64,000 bases of DNA from Verrucomicrobiota bacterium (GTDB taxonomy: Bacteria; Verrucomicrobiota; Verrucomicrobiae; Limisphaerales; UBA11358): the NCBI GenBank assembly GCA_014860005.1, contig JACZKP010000004.1:1-64000 (forward strand). Reading direction: 5' to 3'. The translations under genes were made by a program, and so were the position numbers. This document shows, in pieces, positions 51,446 through 59,890 of the stretch (its first letter is position 1; each line of letters begins with the position of its first letter). The notes beneath the pieces are model-generated. The model worked only from the letters and a program-made list of their open reading frames with translations. It had not been told where the DNA came from and made no database searches.

Positions 51446-51480
51446 CAAACCGCAATACGAACAACAAGAAAGGTCAAGCC

Positions 51481-52284
51481 ATGGTCATCAATACCAACAT
51501 ATCCGCGCAGGTGTCCGCCAACAACCTGCAGAACAGCCAGGCAATGCTGAACAAATCCCTGGCCCGGCTCAGTTCCGGCAGCAAGATTGTCAACCCCGCC
51601 GATGATGCCGCCGGACTGGCGGTCGCGTCGCGTCTTGACGCCCAGATTCAACGCCTGAGCGCCGCGAAGACGAATGTCGGCAACGCCGTCTCCTTCACGC
51701 AAACCCAGGACGGTTATCTCAAGAAAATTGCCAAGGCGCTCGACCGCATGAGCGAACTCACCATCCTCGCCCAGGATGTGACCAAGTCCGACGCCGACCG
51801 CGCGCTTTACCAGAACGAGTATGCCGAACTGGGGGCTTACATCACCACCGCCGCCGGCAAGGATTTCAACGGCGTGCCTTTGTTTTCGACCACGGCCCTC
51901 AACGTCACGGCGGATTCCGAAGGCAACACCTTTGCGATGAACGGGATTGATCTTGGGGTCGCTGCCTACACCGACGCCATTGCCTCGGACATCTCCACGA
52001 CTGCGGGCGCGGCCACCGCGCTTACCAACATCCGGGCGGCGATTACCCAGCTCTCCACGGATCGCGCCACCATCGGGGCGTACCAATCGCGACTCAACTT
52101 CATCTCCGAGGAATTGACCATCAGCAAGGAGAATCTAACGGCGGCGAGTTCGCGCATTCAAGATGTGGACGTCGCCGAGGAGAGCACCCAGTTCGCGAAG
52201 GCAAACATTCTGGTCCAATCCGGCACGGCCATGCTGGCCCAAGCCAATGCGCTGCCGCAGAGCGTGCTCAAACTGCTGCAATGA
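51481..52284 (+). CDS. fliC: Flagellin 2
   Basis: A 267-residue flagellin, similar at both ends to flagellin 1: MVINTNISAQVSANNLQNSQ, LNKSLARLSSGSKIVNPADD, SFTQTQDGYLKKIAKALDRM at the N side and DVDVAEESTQFAKANILVQS with GTAMLAQANALPQSVLKLLQ at the C side. The central variable part is short (about residues 135-180). No sigma-28 promoter is visible in the 50-base gap after csrA, so it is probably read from the sigma-54 promoter at 50670 with fliW and csrA, i.e. earlier than flagellin 1. It could be a proximal or minor filament subunit. Confidence 0.95.
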   Translation: MVINTNISAQVSANNLQNSQAMLNKSLARLSSGSKIVNPADDAAGLAVASRLDAQIQRLSAAKTNVGNAVSFTQTQDGYLKKIAKALDRMSELTILAQDVTKSDADRALYQNEYAELGAYITTAAGKDFNGVPLFSTTALNVTADSEGNTFAMNGIDLGVAAYTDAIASDISTTAGAATALTNIRAAITQLSTDRATIGAYQSRLNFISEELTISKENLTAASSRIQDVDVAEESTQFAKANILVQSGTAMLAQANALPQSVLKLLQ

Positions 52285-52382
52285 ACCGGGTAAACGACTT
52301 TCGCATTGAGCCTGCCGTCCACAGCATCGAGGGTTGCGGGCGCGGGACTGCATCGGCAAGTGGTTGAGGCTAAATCCGCGGC

Positions 52383-52664
52383 ATGAAGGCATCCAACGCG
52401 TCTGTGCTTAACCCAGCGGGTAATGCCGTTTTCACATTTCCAACTTGCGACGGGAACATCCGGCTTTGTTCCACTGACGACGCGCTGTCCGCTCTCTCAG
52501 AAGAAACCAACAGCGTCACCCTTATCGAAGGGCAGCCTGAACACGTCCGAACCTTTGTGGTAACCCAAGCCGCGTGTTCGATGGACTTGAGCACAGATAC
52601 CATATTGCGCCGAGCCGTCGAATTCGTGGGCAACCCAATTCAAATCCACCTGCATCGGACCTGA
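52383..52664 (+). CDS. Hypothetical small protein
   Basis: A 93-residue frame beginning ATG at 52383. Its composition is protein-like (no low complexity, evenly spread hydrophobics; LIEGQPEHVRTFVVTQAACS in the middle). No family recognised, no signal peptide, and no clear ribosome site. It could be a real small gene following the flagellin or a chance frame. Confidence 0.35.
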   Translation: MKASNASVLNPAGNAVFTFPTCDGNIRLCSTDDALSALSEETNSVTLIEGQPEHVRTFVVTQAACSMDLSTDTILRRAVEFVGNPIQIHLHRT

Positions 52665-52745
52665 GGGAAGAGTCCAATTTAAGGAATTGAAGCTGGAGGA
52701 CGATACTCGCCAAGAGCGGCGGTATTACCTCCCAGATTTGATCCA

Positions 52746-52982
52746 TTGGTTGATTTGACTGGGCACGGCAGACTGTGTATTCGGATGCCCGACTTGGTGG
52801 GCCAGCCGATCATCCATGGCGACGCCGACATCCACGCCGTGCGCGCTCCGGAGGTCGGCCCTGCCGATGGGCCGTGGCCTGAATTCATCCGCCAAGTTCT
52901 CCTTTCGCCAACGGATGGCAACCCCGACCTCCTTGAACTTCCGGTCGAAACCGTCGCCGATACGCCCGGTGGGCCCAGGTGA
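52746..52982 (+). CDS. Possible gene remnant
   Basis: A 78-residue frame with a TTG start (VDLTGHGRLCIRMPDLVGQP and IRQVLLSPTDGNPDLLELPV) that reads like a soluble protein fragment. It lacks a normal start and stops where another frame (from 52980, KVASLEDYEQWAEYN) would continue, so a frameshifted remnant is possible. No family recognised. Confidence 0.25.
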   Translation: MVDLTGHGRLCIRMPDLVGQPIIHGDADIHAVRAPEVGPADGPWPEFIRQVLLSPTDGNPDLLELPVETVADTPGGPR

Positions 52983-53289
52983 AAGTCGCGTCCCTGGAGG
53001 ATTACGAACAGTGGGCGGAATACAACGCCGCTCATAGTGAAATGAGCGAATCAGCTCTGGAGCGACCAGAAGCACGGGCTTGAGCCGGACGATCAGTCGA
53101 TGGGCTCTAGCGCAAAGGGCGCGGAGGTTGCCGCCGAGGAACGCCGCGCTCCGGGAAAATCTTCGCAGGACACGCAACTGCCTGGAGATGGCACTGCAAG
53201 GACGGACTGGTTCGGCGTGCTTTGCGTTAAGTGAGTGATCGGAATCCTGGTTGCGGCTGAGTCGCGCCGGATTTCGGTTCAGCGCGGGC

Positions 53290-54864
53290 TCACTTCCAGT
53301 AAGTAAGGTTAAGATTGGGAAACAGGTTGTCGCGGCTCTCGATGTTGATCAGCCACTTTTCGTCCACGCGCGTGCTGGTCAACTGGTCGTGCAGCGCAAT
53401 GAACCGCAGCAGATGGTCCTTCACACGTTGGCGCGCGTAATCGGGGCTGGTGCCGGTGCGCAGCATGAAGGGCCAGTCGCTGGCCTGGGCGAGCAGAAGT
53501 TCGCGTGCGGCCTGTTTGAGGGCCCGTTCGCGCAACGCGTCCGGCTTGGGGAAACGTTTCACCAGATCGGTCATGCGTTCCTGCGCCACCTGCAGATGCG
53601 GATAAATCCATTCGTTCTGCTCGTTCAACCACACGCGCCAGTAGCCTTCCTCGCCCCAGCTTGACGGACTCGGCGTGGCGATCTGGTTCGTCGGATGATG
53701 CCGCAAATAATCTTCCGGCGTGATCAGCGTGAACGTGTGCTGGTCGTAATATGCCTTGCGCACGAAGTAATCGAGGAACTCCGGTCCTTCATACCACCAA
53801 TGGCCGAACAGTTCCGCGTCATAGGGCGCGAGTACGAGCGGCGGTCGGTCGAGGATGCCGCTGACGTTCTGAATCTGCGCTACGCGCGCGGCCAGGAAAT
53901 GTCCGGCGTGTTCCGCGGCCACGTGCAGCGCGGCGCGCCGGTCGTACAGGTGTTTCTCCGCGCCGACGCCCGTGATGCTGAAATACTTCAGGCCCGTGAA
54001 CCCGCGATGTTCCGGCGAGGGCAGGTGCGGTTTCACGTAATCAAAATCGAGATCGAAGCCGATGTCGCGGTAAAAGTCGCGATAGCGGGGATCGCCCGGA
54101 TAACCCTCGTGTTTGCTCCAGACCTGGCGGGAGGATTCCAGATCGCGCCCGAACGCGGCGATGCCGTTGGGCGTGAAGATGGGCGCGAACACGCCGTAAC
54201 GCGGGCGCGGGCGCGCGTGCAACACGCCGTGCGTGTCCACCATGAACCAGCGCAGATTCGCCTCCTGCAGGAACGCTTCCACGCCCTCGAAGTACGCGCA
54301 TTCCGGCAGCCAGATGCCACGCGGGTCGCAGCCGAAACATTCGCGGTAATGATCGCGGGCGACGAGGATTTGCGCGCGGACGGCGGGCGGATGCCCGGCC
54401 AGCAGCGGCAGCAATCCGTGCGTGGCACCAGTGGTGATGATTTCCAGCCGGCCCAACTCTTGAAGCTTGCCGAACGCAGCGACGAGATCACGCCCGCAGG
54501 CGAGGTAGGTGTCGCGGATGGCGGTGAAGCGGTTGTGATACATCCAGGCCAGTTCACGAAACGCACGGTCCCAATGCGTGCGGTGAATTTCCTTTTCGGC
54601 CAGGTCGATCAGCCCGTCGAGATGGCGCGTGTAACGGTCCTGTAACAACGGATCGCGCAACATGGCGCACAATGTCGGAGACAGCGTCAGCGTCAACCGC
54701 GTGGCCATGCCGTCCTTGAGCCAGCCATTCATGATTTGAATGAGCGGCACGTAGGTCTCGGTGATGGCCTCGAAGAGCCAGCTTTCCTCCAGAAACTTTT
54801 CGTGTTCGGGATGGCGCACAAACGGCAGATGCGCGTGGAGAACGAGAGAGAGATAACCTTGCAT
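53290..54864 (-). CDS. GH57 1,4-alpha-glucan branching enzyme (DUF1957 type)
   Basis: Introduces alpha-1,6 branches in glycogen. The 524-residue protein starts MQGYLSLVLHAHLPFVRHPE, the GH57 motif 1. The catalytic nucleophile is E188 in GIWLPECAYFEG and the acid/base is D349 in APYDAELFGHWWYEGPEFLD. The C-terminal helical domain matches the DUF1957/branching-enzyme layout (about 520 residues in Thermus). I chose the ATG at 54864 because the conserved N-terminal strand begins there; the frame extends to 54972. It is in a minus-strand group with a membrane protein and a DUF4912 protein. Confidence 0.92.
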   Translation of the reverse strand: MQGYLSLVLHAHLPFVRHPEHEKFLEESWLFEAITETYVPLIQIMNGWLKDGMATRLTLTLSPTLCAMLRDPLLQDRYTRHLDGLIDLAEKEIHRTHWDRAFRELAWMYHNRFTAIRDTYLACGRDLVAAFGKLQELGRLEIITTGATHGLLPLLAGHPPAVRAQILVARDHYRECFGCDPRGIWLPECAYFEGVEAFLQEANLRWFMVDTHGVLHARPRPRYGVFAPIFTPNGIAAFGRDLESSRQVWSKHEGYPGDPRYRDFYRDIGFDLDFDYVKPHLPSPEHRGFTGLKYFSITGVGAEKHLYDRRAALHVAAEHAGHFLAARVAQIQNVSGILDRPPLVLAPYDAELFGHWWYEGPEFLDYFVRKAYYDQHTFTLITPEDYLRHHPTNQIATPSPSSWGEEGYWRVWLNEQNEWIYPHLQVAQERMTDLVKRFPKPDALRERALKQAARELLLAQASDWPFMLRTGTSPDYARQRVKDHLLRFIALHDQLTSTRVDEKWLINIESRDNLFPNLNLTYWK

Positions 54865-54937
54865 GGTCAGGAAAAGTAAACGCCTGGTGTGCGGTACGCG
54901 GCGCAGGGAATGTGAAAGACCATGCGGCGGTGGCGCT

Positions 54938-55375
54938 TCATGGTGACACGGCGGATTTGGCGCCGGGTTCAAACAATGACTTCACCGAAGGCCGCACCAG
55001 CACCAGAATGCTGAAGATTCCCAGCACGGTGCCGAACGGCATGAACAAGCACGCCACACACGATCCCACCAGGCAAAATGTGTAATGTTTGCGCCGGCCC
55101 AGGCAACGCCCCGCCCATGCCAGCACCGCTGCGTAAACCCAGCCGGCGAGGATAATGGCGGAGGAGAAGGCAACGAAGAACCAGCCGATGAATTGCGGCG
55201 GCTGGTTGTTTCCCGGACCAAAGACGTCCGGCTTGAGCGCCATCACGAGTCCAAGCCCCAGATGAAAGACGGGAAAGCAGGCAAACAACGCTGCCATCGC
55301 CGCGCAGACATAGAAGAAGATTGTCAGCAGCCGAAGATGTTCTTCATCCCGGTTGATCAGGTTTGGCTCAGACAT
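54938..55375 (-). CDS. Four-helix membrane protein of unknown function
   Basis: A 145-residue protein with about four hydrophobic segments: LLTIFFYVCAAMAALFACFP, FHLGLGLVMAL, FIGWFFVAFSSAIILAGWVY and FCLVGSCVACLFMPFGTVLG. The N terminus is polar (MSEPNLINRDEEHLRL). This arrangement is common in Verrucomicrobiota hypothetical proteins; I cannot name a function. Its start overlaps the end of the DUF4912 gene by eight bases, so the two are cotranscribed. Confidence 0.7.
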   Translation of the reverse strand: MSEPNLINRDEEHLRLLTIFFYVCAAMAALFACFPVFHLGLGLVMALKPDVFGPGNNQPPQFIGWFFVAFSSAIILAGWVYAAVLAWAGRCLGRRKHYTFCLVGSCVACLFMPFGTVLGIFSILVLVRPSVKSLFEPGAKSAVSP

Positions 55376-56699
55376 TTTCGGGCGTGGGCGGTTTGAGCCG
55401 TGGATCCTGCGGATGCGTCCCCACGTCGCCGCGGATTTCCGTCTGCCGGCTGAACTTCAATTCCGCCGCGCGTCCGTCTGTGCCATCCGCCGACACCGCC
55501 ACCACGGGCAGATCATAGCGCCCATCCGGCAAGGCAAAGCGGTAACTGAAGGATCCGTCAGGGCGCAGTTTGATTTTGCGGCCCCCGATGGTGACGGTCG
55601 CGTCACGCTCGGTCGCGCCGTAGATGATCAACTCCGCGTTGACGTTGAACCAGAAACCCTTTTCGCGCGCCTGTTCGCCCCCAAACGGACTGGAAATGCT
55701 GGTGACCGCGCCTCCGGGCGAACTGGGCAGGCCGAATCGCGCCACGCCGATGGAAGAGATTTCGCTCTCGAGCTGGCGGCGGATCAATTCCGTGATTTCA
55801 AGCGAGCCGATCCAGACGCGCCGCACATGGTCCACATTGATGACCGCGGCCAGCGCGCGTTCCTGGGCCGGCGTCCATTCGGCAACCGGCGCCGTAGCCC
55901 CGGACGGCAGTTCGGGATGGCCGCTCTTGCGAAGCTCCTCGACCGCCTGGGCCAGGGGCGTGTTTTCGTAAGCCGCGCGTTGAACGATGGCCACCAGCCG
56001 GGCAAAGGAAACTTCGACAGGAATGGTGGCAAAGGAAAACGTCGTGTCCGGCGAGATGGTGTCCGGCGGGGTCAGCGTGGCGCCGGAGGTGGCGATGGTG
56101 GTCCACTGACGCGGCGCTTCGTAATAACCGAGTTCCGCGGCGTAGCGGGTTTCGGCACGCTCGACATGCGCGAACCAGTGTCGGGATTCGGGATGAACAT
56201 GAATTTCCGCAACCGGCTCACCCCGGACGGCGCCCACGTAAATTCGCAGAATCAAATGGCCGTCCGTGGAGAATGCATTGTAACGCAATTGCTGGTCGCG
56301 GGTGAGGTCCCAGTTTGCGTACAGCCAGTGCGGATCGCGCGCGGTGAGGAACAACCGGCCCGTCCCATAGGCCGTGGGCAGTTCGGTGGCCTCGGATTCA
56401 AAATGCTGCACCGGCGGCGTGGGTCCGAGCGCGAACTTCTCTCCCGGCCCGCTCACCGAGGGCCCGGAGCGTTCCGTTTCCAACAGGATGGCCGGGATCT
56501 CCGGCAGCGCTTTGCGCGTCACCGTTTTGGGCTTGGCGACCTTGATCGGGGCCGCTTTGGGTTTGGCGGCCATCTTTCGCCCCGTAGCCGGGCGGCTGAC
56601 GGGGGCTGGTGATTTTTTTACCGCGAGCTTGCGCGCCGCCGGGCGCGGGCCGGCGGACGCTTTCGTTTTGTCGCCCAATGAGGTTTTCTTGGTTTTCAT
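55368..56699 (-). CDS. DUF4912-domain protein
   Basis: A 443-residue protein. The first 65 residues are a Lys/Ala/Pro-rich tail (MKTKKTSLGDKTKASAGPRP and onward), perhaps binding nucleic acid or polyanions. The DUF4912 core is at about 105-180 (FLTARDPHWLYANWDLTRDQ, then GEPVAEIHVHPESRHWFAHV with ERAETRYAAELGYY). The C-terminal 130 residues contain beta-rich modules, one with YGATERDATVTIGGRKIKLR that resembles an Ig/Fn-like fold. Neighbouring GH57 branching enzymes are common for DUF4912 proteins, so a role in alpha-glucan metabolism is inferred. ATG 56699 is chosen; the frame continues upstream only as antisense of the next gene. Confidence 0.85.
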   Translation of the reverse strand: MKTKKTSLGDKTKASAGPRPAARKLAVKKSPAPVSRPATGRKMAAKPKAAPIKVAKPKTVTRKALPEIPAILLETERSGPSVSGPGEKFALGPTPPVQHFESEATELPTAYGTGRLFLTARDPHWLYANWDLTRDQQLRYNAFSTDGHLILRIYVGAVRGEPVAEIHVHPESRHWFAHVERAETRYAAELGYYEAPRQWTTIATSGATLTPPDTISPDTTFSFATIPVEVSFARLVAIVQRAAYENTPLAQAVEELRKSGHPELPSGATAPVAEWTPAQERALAAVINVDHVRRVWIGSLEITELIRRQLESEISSIGVARFGLPSSPGGAVTSISSPFGGEQAREKGFWFNVNAELIIYGATERDATVTIGGRKIKLRPDGSFSYRFALPDGRYDLPVVAVSADGTDGRAAELKFSRQTEIRGDVGTHPQDPRLKPPTPENV

Positions 56700-56787
56700 A
56701 ACAGCCAACGCGGGTACAGCTTGCCGTGATGCAATTCGTTCGCGGACGAGACTACGGCGGCGATTGCAGGGGTGCAACGGGAATTTG

Positions 56788-56804
56788 CCCGACACCGTGT
56801 CGGG
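56788..56804. promoter_or_regulatory. Perfect dyad in the divergent intergenic region
   Basis: CCCGACACCGTGTCGGG: 8-base arms around one central base, between the DUF4912 gene (minus) and the receiver-protein gene (plus). The position suits an operator; the binding protein is unknown. Confidence 0.45.
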
Positions 56805-56883
56805 TGAAAAGGGCGGCTGCTGGCGGAAAGACCGCTTGCCAGGCTGGGCAGGCCGGGTGTTAATTGTGCGGGAGAGGTTCCGC

Positions 56884-57291
56884 ATGAGCCAACCAGAAAC
56901 CAACCACGACGCCCAAAGCGACGCCGACAAGCCGCTGGTGTTCGCCATTGATGACGAGCCGATGCTGCTCGAACTCGTCGTCATGGTGCTCGAGCCGTTG
57001 GGCTGCCGCGTGCGGACCTTCCGCGACCCCGCCACCGCCGTAAGGGCTTTCTCGCTGGCCGACCCACGCCCGGAGTTGATCGTCACGGATTTTGCGATGC
57101 ATAACATGAACGGGATGGATCTCATCCGCGAATGTCGCCAGATCAATCCCCAGCAGAAAATTCTGCTCGTCAGCGGCACGGTGGATGAAACGATCTACCG
57201 CAACTCACCCATCAAACCCGACGAATTTCTGGCCAAACCCTATCCCGCCAAACAACTAGCCGAACTGGTCAGGACTCTCCTGGCCCGGTGA
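56884..57291 (+). CDS. Single-domain response regulator
   Basis: A 135-residue CheY-like receiver without output domain. Acidic residues IDDEP, phosphoacceptor Asp in LIVTDFAMHNMNGMD, Thr/Ser in LLVSGT and Lys in FLAKPYPAKQL. The ATG at 56884 has GGAGAGG six bases upstream. A TTGCCA-N17-GTTAAT (56836-56864) could be a housekeeping promoter but would leave a very short leader. No kinase is adjacent; it might work with the kinases of the flagellar locus. Confidence 0.88.
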   Translation: MSQPETNHDAQSDADKPLVFAIDDEPMLLELVVMVLEPLGCRVRTFRDPATAVRAFSLADPRPELIVTDFAMHNMNGMDLIRECRQINPQQKILLVSGTVDETIYRNSPIKPDEFLAKPYPAKQLAELVRTLLAR

Positions 57292-57376
57292 ATCTCCGGT
57301 GCGCGGCGCCCCCCTCCGCCAAAAACTTGAAAAATCTCTGGCCCTCCGAACCGGCTAAGTGTTAAACGATGCACCC

Positions 57377-58144
57377 ATGAAAAAGCTTCTTATTGGTGGA
57401 TTCCTTGCGGTGGTGATCATCGCCGTGGTGGCGGTTTTGGCGGTGGGCTTCTTCCTCGACAGCGCGGTCAAGAAAGGCGTGGAAACCATTGGGCCGCAGC
57501 TTACGAAAGTCAGCGTCAAGCTCGACAGCGTGGGGCTTTCCCTGCTTTCCGGTTCGGGCAAAATCAACGGCTTGGTGGTGGGCAATCCGGAAGGCTACAA
57601 GACCGCCAGCGCCATCAATATCGGTCACGCCAGTCTGGCCATCAGCCCCGGCTCGCTGTTGTCGGACAAAGTCATTGTTAAATCCATCCGCGTGGATGCG
57701 GCGGAAGTCACCTTCGAGGGCGGCCTGAGCGGCAACAACCTCAGCAAAATTCTCGACAACGTGAATGCAGCCACCGGTGGCGACACTACCGCGCCGGGTG
57801 GGCCACAGGAATCGGAAGCCGGCAAGAAACTGCAGGTGGATGATTTCCTTATGACCGGCGCCAAGGTCAACGTGAGTCTGAAGGGCATGGGCGGGCAAAG
57901 TGTGACCGTGCCGCTGCCGGACATTCACCTGACCGGCTTGGGCCAGGGCAGCGAAGGCATCACCTCGGCCGAACTCACCAAACTGGTGCTCAGTGAAGTG
58001 ATCGCGGCGGCCACCAAGGCTGCCGCCAGCGACAAGGTCCAGGAGTTTGCCAAAGGTGTGACCGATGCCGCCGGCAAAGCCGCGGGTGATGCGGTTAACA
58101 AGGCGACCAAGAGTGTCACCGATCTGTTTAAGAAGAAGGAATGA
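57377..58144 (+). CDS. AsmA-like inner-membrane-anchored protein
   Basis: A 255-residue protein with one N-terminal membrane helix (about 6-28, IGGFLAVVIIAVVAVLAVGF) and a periplasmic part of the AsmA/DUF748 type: VSVKLDSVGLSLLSGSGKIN, GLVVGNPEGYKTASAINIGH, then ASLAISPGSLLSDKVIVKSI and RVDAAEVTFEGG. The C terminus (about 205-255) is an amphipathic, Ala/Lys-rich helix repeat. AsmA-like proteins act in envelope lipid transport; the role here is inferred. ATG 57377 follows ACCC without a clear ribosome site. Confidence 0.7.
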   Translation: MKKLLIGGFLAVVIIAVVAVLAVGFFLDSAVKKGVETIGPQLTKVSVKLDSVGLSLLSGSGKINGLVVGNPEGYKTASAINIGHASLAISPGSLLSDKVIVKSIRVDAAEVTFEGGLSGNNLSKILDNVNAATGGDTTAPGGPQESEAGKKLQVDDFLMTGAKVNVSLKGMGGQSVTVPLPDIHLTGLGQGSEGITSAELTKLVLSEVIAAATKAAASDKVQEFAKGVTDAAGKAAGDAVNKATKSVTDLFKKKE

Positions 58145-58174
58145 CGCGCAACGCGGAAATCACCACGGACGCGT

Positions 58175-59344
58175 TCATTTGACCGGCACAAACACCGCGC
58201 ATACCGGTGAACCAACCTCCAGCACCTGGCCGGTTGACTTGAGTTTGCCCGTCTTCGCGTCAATCTCGAACACGACCACGTTGTTGGAACCCTGATTCTC
58301 CGCCAGCAACCACCGGCCTGTCGGATCAATCGCAAAATGCCGCGGCGTTTTTCCCTGCGTGGGTTGGTGCTCGACCAACGTCAGCCGGCCGGTTGCCTTT
58401 TCCACCGCGAACACTGCGATGCTGTCGTGGCCGCGATTGGAGGCGTAAATGAGTTTGCCTGAAGGATGCATTTCCACCTCGGCACGCGAATTGTTGCCGG
58501 AGAAATCCCCGGGCAGCGTGGAAAGGGTTTGGAGTTCCGTCAGCGTTCCGCGCCGCGCCGCATAGGCAAATACGGTGAGGCTGGAGGACAGTTCGTTCAG
58601 CACGAAAACGAATTTGGCGTTGCGCGAAAACGCAAGCTGCCGCGGGCCGGCGCCGGGTGCCACAACGGCGAACGGCGGATCGTTCGGGATCAGTGCCCCG
58701 CTTTTGGCGTCGAGCCGATAGACCAGCACCTTGTCCAGGCCCAGATCGCACGTCAGCGCGAACCGGTTTGCCGGGTCCATGCTGATGAAGTGCGCGTGCG
58801 GTCCTGCCTGACGCTGCGGATTCACACTGGCGCCGGTGTGTTGAATGACGGAAACGGCTTCGGCCAGACTCCCATCCGGCCGCACCGGCAGCGATGCGAC
58901 GCTGCCGCCCCCGTAGTTGGCCACCAGCAGGAATTTGCCCTTCGCGTCCAGCGACAAATGACACGGCCCCTGGCCGCCGGACGATTGCTGATTCAGCAGC
59001 TTCAGCGCGCCCGTTCGTGGTTCAATGACAAAGGCACTGACGGCGCCCGTCCGTTTGCCAGCGAAGTCACTGATCTCGCCCACCGCGTAAAGCTGACGGC
59101 GGTTGGGATGCACGGCGAGGAAACTTGGATTCCGCGTTTCCGCCGCCAGCTCGGGCGCGGACAGTTGGCCCGTGCGCGCGTCGAAGCGCGAGACGTAGAT
59201 GCCCTGACTCTTGGTCCCGGTGTAAGTGCCGAAATAGACCAGGAACTCCCGGGCCAGCGCAGCGCGCGGCAGCAGGAAGCTCGTCAGCATCACAAGGATC
59301 AATAAACCAAAGCGAAAGGCAGGATTCGAGCGTGGCCAGTTCAT
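58175..59344 (-). CDS. Secreted lactonase-family beta-propeller (6-phosphogluconolactonase-like)
   Basis: A 389-residue protein of the PF10282 seven-bladed propeller family (Pgl/YbhE type). The signal peptide (about 1-35) ends in PRAALA. Conserved blades read FLVYFGTYTGTKSQGIYVSR, NPSFLAVHPNRRQLYAVGEI, QGPCHLSLDAKGKFLLVANY with GGGSV, GPHAHFISMDPANRFALTCD and TPRHFAIDPTGRWLLAENQG. Cytoplasmic YbhE hydrolyses 6-phosphogluconolactone; the exported relatives have unproven substrates. ATG 59344 is chosen over upstream codons because the signal peptide starts there. Confidence 0.88.
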   Translation of the reverse strand: MNWPRSNPAFRFGLLILVMLTSFLLPRAALAREFLVYFGTYTGTKSQGIYVSRFDARTGQLSAPELAAETRNPSFLAVHPNRRQLYAVGEISDFAGKRTGAVSAFVIEPRTGALKLLNQQSSGGQGPCHLSLDAKGKFLLVANYGGGSVASLPVRPDGSLAEAVSVIQHTGASVNPQRQAGPHAHFISMDPANRFALTCDLGLDKVLVYRLDAKSGALIPNDPPFAVVAPGAGPRQLAFSRNAKFVFVLNELSSSLTVFAYAARRGTLTELQTLSTLPGDFSGNNSRAEVEMHPSGKLIYASNRGHDSIAVFAVEKATGRLTLVEHQPTQGKTPRHFAIDPTGRWLLAENQGSNNVVVFEIDAKTGKLKSTGQVLEVGSPVCAVFVPVK

Positions 59345-59424
59345 GTTGTTAGAAAACAGGAACCCGGCGGGGTTGCAAGTTTTACCTGCTCGCACTCGGG
59401 TGAGGTTTCCGTTACACCAGCCAT

Positions 59425-59841
59425 ATGGTTTACCAGAAAGACATTTCAGTTCCCACCACGCACCACGGCGAGATGCACGATCTCACGGAAGCCGTGGGGC
59501 GCATTGTCGGCGAATCAACGGTGAAAACAGGCATCGTGCAGGTCTTCAACGTTGGCAGCACGGGCGCCGTGGGCACGATTGAATTCGAGCCGGGATTGGA
59601 GCACGACCTGCCCGCGATGCTCGACAAATTATTTCCACCGAACCGCGACTACGGCCACGAGCGCGCCTGGCATGACGGCAACGGCCATTCGCATTTGCAG
59701 GCCACCACGCTCGGACCATCGCTCACCGTGCCCGTGCGCGACGGCCAGCTTGTGCTCGGTACCTGGCAGCAGATTTTCCACCTCGAATGTGACATCAAGC
59801 CCCGGCAACGCACGATCATGGTGACGGTGTTGGGCGAGTAA
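59425..59841 (+). CDS. YjbQ / UPF0047 family protein
   Basis: A 138-residue protein that matches the family throughout: GIVQVFNVGSTGAVGTIEFE, then HDGNGHSHLQATTLGPSLTV PVRDGQLVLGTWQQIFHLEC and a D-I-K-P-R-Q-R end. The His-rich HDGNGHSH motif is the probable metal or catalytic site. The E. coli and Thermotoga members have weak thiamin phosphate synthase activity in vitro; the physiological role is unsettled. Divergent from the lactonase gene. Confidence 0.93.
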   Translation: MVYQKDISVPTTHHGEMHDLTEAVGRIVGESTVKTGIVQVFNVGSTGAVGTIEFEPGLEHDLPAMLDKLFPPNRDYGHERAWHDGNGHSHLQATTLGPSLTVPVRDGQLVLGTWQQIFHLECDIKPRQRTIMVTVLGE

Positions 59842-59890
59842 TCCCCGGAAGCCAGCGCGGCGAACTAAATGCCTTCCTCGGAGTTTTTTA

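Larger units (their letters stand above)
52285..53289. other. About 1 kb of weakly coding or decayed sequence
   Basis: Between flagellin 2 and the GH57 gene. It holds two short plus-strand frames listed separately and no recognisable domain, RNA or repeat. Overlapping frames on the minus strand (52679-53035, 52725-53177) look like shadows. It may mark the border of the flagellar island. Confidence 0.4.

Noticed and set aside
52725..53177. 150-codon minus-strand frame between flagellin 2 and the GH57 gene
   Set aside because: Arg/Pro-rich, no domain, overlaps another protein-like frame on the plus strand; not supported as a gene.
56821..56837. TGGCGG-N5-CCGCTT upstream of the orphan receiver protein
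   Set aside because: Spacing fits sigma-54, but the -24 box lacks the conserved A and the -12 box lacks TT; more likely chance.
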